Positions 1-7,986 of a stretch of DNA of 64,000 nucleotides are shown here, one piece after another. The notes under the pieces are model-generated. The model saw nothing but the letters and a program-made list of their open reading frames with translations, did not search any database and had not been told where the DNA came from. Both the position numbers and the translations under genes were made by a program. Each line of letters opens with the position of its first letter. Positions within the stretch are counted from its first letter, which is position 1. The stretch covers positions 1,033,001-1,097,000 of the forward strand of contig NZ_CP052859.1 in NCBI RefSeq assembly GCF_012935695.1, in the 5' to 3' direction. This DNA comes from Pseudomonas sp. ADAK18 (GTDB taxonomy: Bacteria > Pseudomonadota > Gammaproteobacteria > Pseudomonadales > Pseudomonadaceae).

Positions 1-1
1 T

Positions 2-109
2 CGCCATTTGCGTGAGCCGCAGCCGATGAGTACTGCGAGTTTGGCGGAGCTGGAGGGGGACTTTCCGTTAGCGGGGTTGATGAGCCTCAATAGTGTCAAG
101 AGTTTGTAG
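2..109 (+). CDS. C-terminal tail of a gene entering from the left edge (partial)
   Basis: An open frame without a start runs from the window edge to a TAG at 107-109 and encodes about 35 residues ending NSVKSL. Codon use is GC-rich at third positions and fits a real Pseudomonas gene. The fragment is too short to name a family. It stops about 45 bp before the first large palindromic repeat, the usual position for such repeats, just behind a gene end. Confidence 0.5.
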   Translation, partial: RHLREPQPMSTASLAELEGDFPLAGLMSLNSVKSL

Positions 110-153
110 AAGACCCGTTGGTTTGGGCGCGGCTCTGTTGGGGTGGGGGGCAG

Positions 154-830
154 ATCCGTTGTTGCGGTAACGGCCGCTATTGGTTCCGCCCTTACGGCGG
201 GTCACTTTGCAAAAGCGGCAAAGTAACCAAAACGCTCTTGCCCCACCACTCGGTGCCTCGCTCTGGCTCGGCATGCCTGAACGTAGGCATTGCTCCGTGG
301 GCCGCCGCAATGGGCCATCCATGGCCCAGTGCGGCTAAACCGGCGTCCTGCCGGTTTACCCACGGACCAATGCCTACGTTCAGCCAGCGTGGTTTAACGG
401 GGCGCCTACGATCAAAAACAAAGCGAGGCGGCCTAGTAGCCGACCTAATCTTTGAAACGTATGCGTTCCTTCCTCCCCACCCTCGCGTAGCAGCTGTCGA
501 GCGCCAGCGAGGCTGCGTGCTCTTGATCTTGATCTTGATCTTGATCTGAGGCGCCCCGTTAAACCACGCTGGCCGAACGTAGGTATTACGCAGTGGGTAA
601 ACCGGCAGGACGCCGGTTTAGCCGCGTTGGGCCATGGATGGCCCGTCGCGGCGGCCCACGGAGTAATGCCGGAGTGCGGGCACACCGAGCCTAGGCGAGG
701 TGCCGAGTGGTGGGGCAAGAGCCCTTTTGGTTACTTTTGGCTGGGCCGGCATTCCGGGCTCTTTTCCAAAAGTGACTCGCTGTAAGAGCGAGACCATAAG
801 AGGCCGTTACCACAACAACGGATATGTACC
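154..830. repeat. Large palindromic repeat, copy 1 (two inverted arms around a central loop)
   Basis: The left arm (about 154-414) is repeated in inverted orientation at about 549-830. Both arms contain the same nested hairpins: CCGCC/GGCGG beside a GGGTCAC block, the GCCCCACCACTCGGTGCCTC block, a GGGCCATCCATGGCCC-type palindrome and an AAACCGGC/GCCGGTTT hairpin. The outer end reads AACGGATATGTACC. The loop (415-548) carries a fourfold TTGATC tandem at 523-546. A second copy lies at 33687-34359 and a third starts at 63483. No coding potential is convincing: the frames across it only reflect the palindrome. It probably corresponds to one of the long non-REP repeat families described for P. fluorescens, but I cannot assign the family name from sequence alone. 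Confidence 0.85.
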
Positions 831-900
831 CCCCAAAAAAACGCAGAACTTGAATCTTGTTCCCCCATAGAAGCCCCCTCCGTGTGTGCTATATAGTCAC

Positions 901-916
901 CCAAGCAAGTGCTTGG
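901..916. promoter_or_regulatory. Inverted repeat upstream of the acyl-CoA ligase gene, candidate operator
   Basis: CCAAGCAagTGCTTGG has perfect 7-bp arms and lies 34 bp before the ligase start, just after a TATATAGT stretch at about 890-897 that could be a -10 element. Position and symmetry suit a TetR-type repressor of lipid genes. The regulator is not identified in the window. Confidence 0.45.
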
Positions 917-949
917 TTGGCTACCATCGCAACACACAGGAGCGCCCCC

Positions 950-2617
950 ATGTCTGTCGCTTTTCGTTTGCCGCTGCAGGTCTTCTTCGAACGTGAAGCG
1001 CGTCACCCGCGCCAACGCTTCATGGTCCAACCCATGGGCGGTGACGAGGTACAAACCCTTACCTGGGCCGACGTCGGCCATCAAGCACGTTGCGCCGCAC
1101 ACTGGCTGCGAGCGCGGGAACTGGCCCCAGGCTCCCATATCGCCCTGATCTCGAAAAATTGCGCCCACTGGATCATCGCCGACCTGGCGATCTGGATGGC
1201 CGGGCACGTCTCTGTACCGCTCTATCCCAACCTCACCGCCGATTCCGTCGCCCATGTGCTGGAGCATTCCGAGGCAGCCCTGGTCTTTATAGGCAAGCTG
1301 GACGACTGGCCCTCCATGATGCCCGGGGTCAAGGCGAGCCTGCCCACCATCAGTTTGCCGCTGTGCCCGGCCGGCGACTTCGATTACACCTGGGCCGACC
1401 TGCAAACCTGCTCACCGATCCAGGACAACCCGGCGCCAGCCCCATCAGACCTGGCCACCATCATCTACACCTCCGGCACCACCGGCTTGCCCAAGGGGGT
1501 GATGCACAGCTTCGGCGCCTTGGGTTTCGCCGCCGTACGTGGTACCGAATTGTTTGGCCTGGGGGAGGGCGACCGATTGCTGTCCTACTTGCCGCTGTGC
1601 CACGTGGCGGAGCGCATGTTTGTCGAACTGGCCTCGATCTACACCGGGCAGACCGTCTTTTTTGCCGAAAGCCTCGATACATTTCTGGCTGACCTCCGGC
1701 GGGCGCGGCCGACGGCGCTGTTCGGTGTGCCACGGATATGGACCAAGTTTCAGATGGGTGTGTACAGCAAGATTCCAGAAAAGCGCCTCGATACCCTGTT
1801 GCGCTTGCCGTTTATTGGCAAGCGGGTGGGGCACAAGGTGCTCGCCGGGCTGGGCCTGGATGCGTTGCGCATCGCACTCTCCGGGGCGGCGCCGGTGCCT
1901 GAAGCGCTGTTGCGCTGGTACCAGAGACTGGGGCTGGATGTGCTGGAGGTCTACGGCATGACTGAAACCTGCGGTTACTCCCATGTTTCTCGTCCCGGCC
2001 AACAGAAAATCGGTTGGATCGGCCTACCGTGTCCGGAAGTCGAGGTGCGTATCGATCCGTCGGGTGAAGTGCAGGTGCGCAGTGGCGCGACCATGCTCGG
2101 TTACTTCAAGGACCCGCAGAAAACCGCCGAAACCGTCACCGAAGACGGCTTCCTGCGCACTGGCGACAAGGGTGAGCAGGACACCGAGGGCCGTTTGCGG
2201 TTGACTGGGCGCCTCAAGGAAATCTTCAAGACCAGCAAAGGTAAATACGTGGCTCCGGCCCCCATCGAAAACCGCCTGGCCGAGCATGCACGTATCGAAC
2301 AAGTGTGCGTGGTGGGTGATGGCCTGACCGCGCCCATGGGACTCTGTGTGTTGTCCGCCGTGGGGCTGCAAGATGCGTCGGGCTCGGCCCGCAATGCCTT
2401 GCACGGTAGCCTTGAACGCTTGCTGGAGGAGGTTAACCTGGCTCTGGATAAACATGAGCGCTTGCGCCAACTGGTGGTGGTGAAAGACAGTTGGTCGGTG
2501 GAAAACGGTTTCCTGACCCCGACCTTGAAGATCAAACGGAGCGTTATCGAATCCACGTACGGGTCACAGTTCCAGGCCTGGAGCGAACGCTCCGAGGCCG
2601 TGCTGTGGCAGGATTGA
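950..2617 (+). CDS. AMP-binding long-chain acyl-CoA synthetase-like protein
   Basis: This 555-residue member of the adenylate-forming (ANL) superfamily should activate a fatty or other carboxylic acid to its acyl-CoA through an acyl-AMP. The P-loop YTSGTTGLPKG lies at about residues 173-183, and later motifs include YGMTET and TGDKGEQD (A5/A7 regions) and GRLKEIFKTSKGKYV before the C-terminal lid. The closest type is the FAA1-like long-chain ligase. I chose ATG 950 because AGGAG lies about 8 bp upstream; an in-frame start at 857 lacks this. It heads a same-strand run with a hotdog thioesterase and two alpha/beta hydrolases, so acyl-CoA or acyl-ester metabolism is the likely theme. The substrate is not predictable. 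Confidence 0.85.
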   Translation: MSVAFRLPLQVFFEREARHPRQRFMVQPMGGDEVQTLTWADVGHQARCAAHWLRARELAPGSHIALISKNCAHWIIADLAIWMAGHVSVPLYPNLTADSVAHVLEHSEAALVFIGKLDDWPSMMPGVKASLPTISLPLCPAGDFDYTWADLQTCSPIQDNPAPAPSDLATIIYTSGTTGLPKGVMHSFGALGFAAVRGTELFGLGEGDRLLSYLPLCHVAERMFVELASIYTGQTVFFAESLDTFLADLRRARPTALFGVPRIWTKFQMGVYSKIPEKRLDTLLRLPFIGKRVGHKVLAGLGLDALRIALSGAAPVPEALLRWYQRLGLDVLEVYGMTETCGYSHVSRPGQQKIGWIGLPCPEVEVRIDPSGEVQVRSGATMLGYFKDPQKTAETVTEDGFLRTGDKGEQDTEGRLRLTGRLKEIFKTSKGKYVAPAPIENRLAEHARIEQVCVVGDGLTAPMGLCVLSAVGLQDASGSARNALHGSLERLLEEVNLALDKHERLRQLVVVKDSWSVENGFLTPTLKIKRSVIESTYGSQFQAWSERSEAVLWQD

Positions 2618-2647
2618 ACCCTTCACAACACCAATAAGGACACGTTA

Positions 2648-3091
2648 ATGAGCCTGTGGCGTACCCAACCTGATATCGAACGACTGAACTCCAGCCAGAA
2701 AAACACCATCGGTGAAGTGCTGGATATTCGTTTCGAAGCCTTTGATGATGAGTCTCTGACCGCGAGCATGGTGATCGACCATCGCACCCATCAACCTTAT
2801 GGCCTGCTGCACGGCGGGGCATCGGTGGTGTTGGCGGAGACTGTGGGTTCCATGGCCAGCTACCTGTGCATCGACGCCAGCAAGTTCTACTGCGTAGGCC
2901 TGGAAATTAACGCCAACCACCTGCGGGGCTTGCGTTCGGGGCGGGTGACGGCGGTGGCCAAGCCTATTCATATCGGGCGTACCACCCATGTCTGGGATAT
3001 TCGCCTGACCAGCGATGAAGGCAAGGCCAGCTGTGTGTCGCGCCTGACCATGGCAGTGGTGCCGCTGGGTGAAAATCCACCGGCTCGATAG
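2648..3091 (+). CDS. Hotdog-fold acyl-CoA thioesterase (YdiI/EntH/MenI type)
   Basis: The 147-residue protein has the PaaI/YdiI-type signature YGLLHGGASVVLAETVGS (about residues 51-68), with His55 and Glu64 where this family places its catalytic pair. It should hydrolyse acyl-CoA or aryl-CoA thioesters in the cytoplasm. AAGGA lies before ATG 2648, and the gene begins 30 bp after the ligase stop, so the two are probably cotranscribed. Pairing a CoA ligase with a CoA thioesterase suggests CoA recycling or product release on the same substrate class (inference). Confidence 0.85.
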   Translation: MSLWRTQPDIERLNSSQKNTIGEVLDIRFEAFDDESLTASMVIDHRTHQPYGLLHGGASVVLAETVGSMASYLCIDASKFYCVGLEINANHLRGLRSGRVTAVAKPIHIGRTTHVWDIRLTSDEGKASCVSRLTMAVVPLGENPPAR

Positions 3092-3188
3092 TCATGGCGT
3101 GAGTGTCATCATTCCTGGCAGTTACAGTCATTGCTGTGGCAGCCGGGCTTGGGGACAATAAATTTCTGTTTTCGGTGATAGGTCCGGT

Positions 3189-3998
3189 ATGTCGCAACAC
3201 GTGTTTTTCGCTCACGCCAATGGCTTTCCTTCGGCGACCTACGGCAAATTGTTTGCCGCACTGGCCCCGGAGTATTCCGTTGCGCACTTGCCACAGCACG
3301 GCCACGACCCCCGGTTTCCCGTGGATGATAACTGGCAGAATCTGGTGGATGAGCTGATCCATCACCTGGAGCAGCAACCGGAGCCGGTATGGGGTGTGGG
3401 CCACTCCCTGGGTGGTGTGTTGCACCTGCACGCCGCCCTGCGTTGCCCGCAGCTGTATCGCGGCGTGGTGATGCTGGACTCCCCGGTACTGACCGTGACC
3501 GACCGCTGGGTGATCCGTGCCGCCAAGCGCTTTGGCTTTATAGACCGCCTGACTCCGGCGGGCCGCACCCTCGGTCGGCGTGAAGAGTTCGCTGACCTGG
3601 ACGCCGCGCGTCAATACTTCGCCGGCAAGACCCTGTTTCGTGGCTTCGATCCCGAGTGTTTCGATGCCTATTTGCAACATGGTCTGCAACAGGTTGGGGA
3701 TCGTCTGCGTCTGCGCTTTGACCCTGCCACCGAAATCAGTATCTACCGGGGCGTGCCCCACACCAGCCCCGGCCAGGCGCGGCAATTGAAAGTGCCGCTG
3801 GCGGTGGTGCGTGGGCGGCAGAGCCGGGTGGTCATGCGCCACCATGCCAGCAGCGTCGGGCGCATGCCCATGGGCGAAATGCTGACCATGCCCGGCGGCC
3901 ACATGTTTCCCCTTGAGCGTCCTCAGGACACCGCAACCTTGATCAAGAACCTGTTTGCCCGTTGGGAAGCCCGCCAGTGCGAGCCTGACTGCGCATGA
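3189..3998 (+). CDS. Alpha/beta hydrolase, first of a coupled pair
   Basis: This 269-residue alpha/beta-hydrolase has the nucleophile elbow GHSLGG with Ser73, an oxyanion-loop start HANGFPS near residue 9, and a late GGHMFPLE segment carrying the likely catalytic His. No signal peptide is seen, so it should act in the cytoplasm as an esterase, thioesterase or lipase-like enzyme. The TGA overlaps the next ATG by four bases (ATGA at 3995-3998), so the following hydrolase is translationally coupled. The approximately 100-bp gap before it may hold its own promoter. Confidence 0.8.
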   Translation: MSQHVFFAHANGFPSATYGKLFAALAPEYSVAHLPQHGHDPRFPVDDNWQNLVDELIHHLEQQPEPVWGVGHSLGGVLHLHAALRCPQLYRGVVMLDSPVLTVTDRWVIRAAKRFGFIDRLTPAGRTLGRREEFADLDAARQYFAGKTLFRGFDPECFDAYLQHGLQQVGDRLRLRFDPATEISIYRGVPHTSPGQARQLKVPLAVVRGRQSRVVMRHHASSVGRMPMGEMLTMPGGHMFPLERPQDTATLIKNLFARWEARQCEPDCA

Positions 3999-4849
3999 CC
4001 GCGCCCGTCGAAGAGGTGCGCCTGAGCCTGCCGCATATCGAACTGGCGGCCCATTTATTCGGCCCTGAGGACGGTTTGCCGGTCATCGCCCTGCATGGCT
4101 GGCTGGACAACGCCAACAGCTTTGCGCGCCTGGCACCGAAACTCAGTGGTCTGCGCATCATTGCCTTGGACATGGCCGGGCACGGTCACTCGGCCCATCG
4201 ACCGATTGGGGCCGGTTATGCCCTGTGGGATTACGTCCACGATGTGCTGCAAGTGGCAGAACAACTGGGCTGGAAACGTTTTGCATTACTTGGTCACTCC
4301 CTTGGCGCCATCGTTTCTCTGGTGTTGGCCGGCGCCTTGCCCGAGCGGGTGACGCACCTGGGATTAATCGACGGTGTGATCCCGCCGACCGCCACCGGCG
4401 AGAATGTCGCCGAGCGCTTGGGTATGGCGTTGCAGGCGCAATTGAGCTTGCAAGACAAGCGCAAGCCGGTGTACACCACGCTCGACCGCGCCATTGAGGC
4501 GCGAATGAAGGGCGTGGTGGCGGTCAGCCGCGAAGCCGCAGAACTGCTGGCCCAGCGTGGCCTGATGCCGGTACCGGGTGGTTACACCTGGCGCAGCGAC
4601 AGCCGCTTGACCCTGGCCTCACCGATGCGTCTGACGCAAGAGCAGGCCATGGCTTTCGTGCGTCGAGTGTCCTGTCCGACGCAATTGGTGGTGGCTGAAG
4701 ACGGCATGTTGGCGAAACATTCCGAATTGCTTGCACAACTTCCCTTCAACCTGGCAACGCTACCCGGTGGTCATCATTTGCACCTGAATGACGAGCTTGG
4801 CGCGGTCCTTGTTGCAGACTGTTTCAATCGGTTCTTCACCACGCCTTGA
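3995..4849 (+). CDS. Alpha/beta hydrolase, second of a coupled pair
   Basis: The 284-residue alpha/beta-hydrolase has the HGWLDNANSF oxyanion region, the GHSLGA elbow with Ser102 and a C-terminal GGHHLHL segment with the catalytic His. It is only distantly similar to its upstream partner, so it does not look like a recent tandem duplicate. The ATGA overlap ensures roughly equal expression. It is probably a carboxylesterase or serine hydrolase of lipid intermediates; the substrate is unknown. Confidence 0.8.
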   Translation: MTAPVEEVRLSLPHIELAAHLFGPEDGLPVIALHGWLDNANSFARLAPKLSGLRIIALDMAGHGHSAHRPIGAGYALWDYVHDVLQVAEQLGWKRFALLGHSLGAIVSLVLAGALPERVTHLGLIDGVIPPTATGENVAERLGMALQAQLSLQDKRKPVYTTLDRAIEARMKGVVAVSREAAELLAQRGLMPVPGGYTWRSDSRLTLASPMRLTQEQAMAFVRRVSCPTQLVVAEDGMLAKHSELLAQLPFNLATLPGGHHLHLNDELGAVLVADCFNRFFTTP

Positions 4850-4898
4850 CTTGGCGGGGGCAACTGCCGAGGCTGGGCGGATCGAAAGGGAGTCAACC

Positions 4899-4955
4899 AT
4901 GAACAATCTCAACACCGCTGCGACCTCATATGGCCAGGGCTCGCTGACCCAATGA
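4899..4955 (+). CDS. Possible 18-residue leader ORF coupled to the DUF4892 gene
   Basis: ATG 4899 is preceded by AAAGGGAG, a strong ribosome-binding site, and opens an 18-codon frame (starting MNNLNTAATS, ending LTQ) that stops with TGA at 4953-4955. The stop overlaps the ATG of the DUF4892 gene as ATGA. The DUF4892 start has no ribosome-binding site of its own, so the small frame may exist to deliver ribosomes to it. The peptide has no recognisable domain. A chance ORF remains possible. Confidence 0.5.
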   Translation: MNNLNTAATSYGQGSLTQ

Positions 4956-5770
4956 GTATGCCGAAAGGATTTATCCGTATTCTGGGCCTGTTCTGTTTCA
5001 GCCCTCTGGTGTTCGCTGCCGACGTGCCGGGTAGCCAGGATTTGCCTGCCGTGGCACGTCAGGTCGACGCGCAGATCGTCGATTACCGCCCGACTGAAGA
5101 CAAGGAGCGCATCTACCCGATGGGGGCGATCCGCAAGATCAGCGGCCAGTTGCGCTATGAAGGCCAGGCTACCGCCCGCGGCCAAGCGACTGCCATCACC
5201 TATGAACTTCCTGCCGAACACACCTCCAGCGCGGCTTTTACCGCCACCCGCGAAGCGTTGCAGGCCCAGGGCGCGCAATTGCTGTTCTGGTGCCAGGCCC
5301 GCGATTGCGGGGAAAGCAGCCTGTGGGCCAATGAAGTCTTCGGCAACGCCAAACTGGTGGGCGCCGATGGCCAGCAGGAATATCTGCTGCTGCGTCTAGC
5401 CGCTCCGCAAGACAACTCGCTGGTCGCGCTATATGGCATCACCCGGGGCAATCGTCGGGCTTACCTGCATGTCGAGCAACTCGACGCCAGCGCCCCCCTG
5501 GGAGATTTGCTGCCAACGTCGGCCACGCTCCTGCGGGAACTGAAGAGCACTGGCGAGTTGGACTTCCCCAAGCTCGGCGCCGAACCTGATGCCACCTGGC
5601 TGACCTTGATTTCCCGTGGATTGAACCTGGACGCGACTTTGCGGGTCAGTTTGACCGGGCCCAATGCCGAAGCCTGGCGTCAGGGCCTGATCGAGCAAGG
5701 CGTGCGTGCCGCGCGCTTGGAAACGGGCACTGCCGAGGCCAAGGGCCTGCACTTGCATCTGATACGCTGA
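4952..5770 (+). CDS. Exported DUF4892 domain protein
   Basis: The 272-residue product begins with a signal peptide (about residues 1-23, ending VFA|AD) and matches DUF4892 as I know it from Pseudomonas: an early DYRPTEDKERIYPMG segment and a two-cysteine FWCQARDCGESSLWANE block that may form a disulphide. The C-terminal 60 residues resemble the small alpha/beta unit often appended to this family. It is expected in the periplasm or associated with the outer membrane; function unknown. ATG 4952 lacks an SD sequence and is preceded by the coupled leader frame. A nearby internal ATG at 4958 is an alternative start. Confidence 0.75.
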   Translation: MSMPKGFIRILGLFCFSPLVFAADVPGSQDLPAVARQVDAQIVDYRPTEDKERIYPMGAIRKISGQLRYEGQATARGQATAITYELPAEHTSSAAFTATREALQAQGAQLLFWCQARDCGESSLWANEVFGNAKLVGADGQQEYLLLRLAAPQDNSLVALYGITRGNRRAYLHVEQLDASAPLGDLLPTSATLLRELKSTGELDFPKLGAEPDATWLTLISRGLNLDATLRVSLTGPNAEAWRQGLIEQGVRAARLETGTAEAKGLHLHLIR

Positions 5771-5779
5771 CCGTTCCAG

Positions 5780-5804
5780 GGCGAACGGACCCGCGCCGTT
5801 CGCC
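5780..5804 (+). terminator. Hairpin after the DUF4892 gene
   Basis: GGCGAACGG and CCGTTCGCC form a 9-bp GC-rich stem with a 7-base loop, 10 bp past the stop. There is no T-run, so it may attenuate rather than fully terminate, or protect the 3' end of the message. Confidence 0.45.
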
Positions 5805-5842
5805 TAAGCTCTCCTTCTACAGACTTCTTTTCGAGAAACCAC

Positions 5843-6907
5843 ATGCTCAACAATGATCGCCTGCTGGTGCAGATCCTGCTCCTGGTGCTGTTTGGTGCCA
5901 GCTTCTGGGTGATGGCGCCGTTCTGGTCGGCGCTGTTCTGGGGCGCGGTGCTGGCGTTTGCCAGTTGGCCGCTGATGCGCCTGCTGACCCGCTGGCTGGG
6001 TGGGCGTGAATCCCTGGCCGCCGGCATCCTGACCCTGGTCTGGATGCTGTTGGTGGCGGTGCCGCTGGTTTGGCTGGGCTTTAACCTGGCAGACCATGTG
6101 CGCAGCGCCGTGGTGCTGATCAAGGATATTCAGGTCGACGGCTTGCCTCATTCGCCAGCCTGGCTGGGCTCCATCCCCTTGGTCGGTGAGCGGCTGGTGG
6201 GCATGTGGGACAGCATCGACCAGCAGGGGACGGCACTGATCGCCAGTCTGAAGCCCTACCTGGGGCAGGTCGGCAACTGGTTGTTGGCCCGTAGTGCACA
6301 GATCGGTGGCGGTATCCTCGAACTGACACTGAGCCTGGTGTTCGTGTTCTTTTTCTATCGGGACGGGCCGCGTTTGGCGATGTTTGCCCATCGTCTTCTG
6401 GAGCGCCTGATCGGTGACCGCGCCGGCTACTACATCGAACTGGTGGCGGGTACGGTGCAACGGGTGGTCAATGGCGTGATCGGCACGGCAGCTGCCCAGG
6501 CGTTGCTGGCGTTGATCGGGTTTCTGATTGCCGGCGTCCCGGGGGCGCTGGTGCTGGGGATCGTGACGTTCCTGCTCAGCCTGATTCCCATGGGCCCGCC
6601 GCTGATCTGGATTCCTGCCACGGCGTGGCTGGCGTGGAAAGGTGATTACACCTACGCGGTGTTCCTTGGGGTGTGGGGGACGTTCATCATCAGCGGCGTG
6701 GACAACGTGCTCAAACCGTACCTGATCAGCCGTGGCGGCAACCTGCCGTTGGTGATCGTGCTGCTGGGGGTGTTTGGTGGGTTGATTGCCTTTGGCTTTA
6801 TCGGCTTGTTTATCGGGCCGACGCTGCTGGCAGTGGCTTACAGCCTGTTGATCGACTGGAGTAACAGTCAGGCCCAGGCTCGTCGGGAAGACAAGACGGG
6901 TCAATAA
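5843..6907 (+). CDS. AI-2E family (PerM/YdiK-like) inner-membrane transporter
   Basis: The 354-residue protein has the AI-2E exporter family layout: two or three N-terminal hydrophobic segments (about residues 8-80), a soluble middle, then a block of at least four helices from about residue 200, with the family segment PMGPPLIWIPA and a DNVLKPYLIS motif near the C-terminal third. Family members are permeases of uncertain substrate; only some have been linked to autoinducer-2 or Na+/H+ exchange, so no quorum-sensing role should be read from the name. It converges on the histidine-kinase gene, with a shared hairpin terminator between. Confidence 0.85.
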   Translation: MLNNDRLLVQILLLVLFGASFWVMAPFWSALFWGAVLAFASWPLMRLLTRWLGGRESLAAGILTLVWMLLVAVPLVWLGFNLADHVRSAVVLIKDIQVDGLPHSPAWLGSIPLVGERLVGMWDSIDQQGTALIASLKPYLGQVGNWLLARSAQIGGGILELTLSLVFVFFFYRDGPRLAMFAHRLLERLIGDRAGYYIELVAGTVQRVVNGVIGTAAAQALLALIGFLIAGVPGALVLGIVTFLLSLIPMGPPLIWIPATAWLAWKGDYTYAVFLGVWGTFIISGVDNVLKPYLISRGGNLPLVIVLLGVFGGLIAFGFIGLFIGPTLLAVAYSLLIDWSNSQAQARREDKTGQ

Positions 6908-6918
6908 TCAGGGCGGCA

Positions 6919-6943
6919 TGATCGCTCCCGCATGGAGCGATCA
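6919..6943. terminator. Bidirectional hairpin terminator between permease and kinase genes
   Basis: TGATCGCTCC and GGAGCGATCA form a perfect 10-bp stem around a 5-base loop in the 41-bp gap between two convergent genes. T-runs are short on both sides. Confidence 0.65.
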
Positions 6944-6948
6944 GCACT

Positions 6949-7986
6949 TTACGCCCGGGGTAGCCACATGACGGCAGTCAACCCGCCCCCCGGTGTTTCC
7001 TCCAGGCTCAACTTGCCACCGAGCCGCTCCACTGCTTCCTTGGCAATGGTCATCCCCAAACCCACTCCACCGGAATTGCGGTTACGCGAACCCTCCAGCC
7101 TGAAAAAGGGCTCGAACACGGCTTCACGCTTATCTGCGGCAATCCCCGGCCCATGGTCGATCACCCGCACCACCAGCACCTGAGGGCTATCGGCCAGTTC
7201 AATACGCGCAGTGCCGGCATACCGCAGTGCATTATCGATGAGGTTATTGAGGCTTGAGCGCAGGGCCATCGGCTGCACCTGCAACGGTGCGCACTGTCCG
7301 CTGCATTGCACGTCCGAACCCCGGTCCTGGGCGTTTTCGGCGAGGGACTCCACCAACGCCTGCACATCCAGCCAATGCCGGGTTTCGCTGGTGCGTTGCT
7401 CGTGCAGGTAGCTGAGGGTGGCGTCGAGCATGCCGATCATGTCGTCCAGATCCTGACGCATCTGGCCCTGCAGTTTGGTGTCTTCGATCTGCTCCAGGCG
7501 CAGTTTGAGCCGTGACAGCGGGGTACGCAGGTCATGTGAGACGGCCCCGAGCATGCGTGCCCGCTGTGTAACCTGCTCGCGGATGCGTTTTTGCATCAAG
7601 TTGAAGGTCGATGCTGCCTGGCGTGCTTCTCGGGGGCCGGACTCATCCAGCGGCGGGCTATTGAGGTCGACGCTCAAGCGCTCGGCCGCCGCGCTCAGGC
7701 GCTGGATCGGCCGGCTGAGCAGTTTGGCACCGTACCAGGCGGCGATGATCAACGAGATGAATTGGAACGTGAGCGGCACCACTGGGCCGCCGAACCAGGG
7801 GCGATGATGCTCCCGGGGCAGCGGCGTCAAGGTGCCATCAGCTTGCTCGACAAACGTCTCGCGGGGTGGCGGCGGCGGCGGGCCATAGTGGTGAAACCAG
7901 AAGAAGGCGAGCACATGGGCCAGGACAATGGCCACCAACAACACACCAAACAACCGGCCGAACAGCGTGTTAAAGGCGTTGCGCAT
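6949..7986 (-). CDS. HAMP-containing sensor histidine kinase
   Basis: The 345-residue sensor has a first membrane helix (about 9-30), a short periplasmic segment of about 38 residues, a second helix (about 69-88), a HAMP linker, the H-box AVSHDLRTPLSRL with His151, and an HATPase_c domain (N box NLIDNALRYAG, G1 box DHGPGIA, G2 GGVGLGM). It should autophosphorylate and pass the phosphate to the overlapping response regulator. The periplasmic segment is rich in Pro and His (HHYGPPPPPP, REHHRPW), which could bind a metal; that is inference. Its ATG overlaps the regulator's TAA by one base. Confidence 0.9.
   Translation of the reverse strand: MRNAFNTLFGRLFGVLLVAIVLAHVLAFFWFHHYGPPPPPPRETFVEQADGTLTPLPREHHRPWFGGPVVPLTFQFISLIIAAWYGAKLLSRPIQRLSAAAERLSVDLNSPPLDESGPREARQAASTFNLMQKRIREQVTQRARMLGAVSHDLRTPLSRLKLRLEQIEDTKLQGQMRQDLDDMIGMLDATLSYLHEQRTSETRHWLDVQALVESLAENAQDRGSDVQCSGQCAPLQVQPMALRSSLNNLIDNALRYAGTARIELADSPQVLVVRVIDHGPGIAADKREAVFEPFFRLEGSRNRNSGGVGLGMTIAKEAVERLGGKLSLEETPGGGLTAVMWLPRA

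Noticed and set aside
523..546. TTGATC tandem as a CRISPR array
   Set aside because: Unit length is six bases, there are no spacers and no cas genes are nearby.
118..718. Open frames of 110-140 codons across repeat copy 1 (also 33685-34343 and 63383-63979)
   Set aside because: They run through the inverted arms and loop, appear on both strands because of the palindrome, lack ribosome-binding sites and change frame between copies. They reflect GC-rich repeat sequence, not genes.
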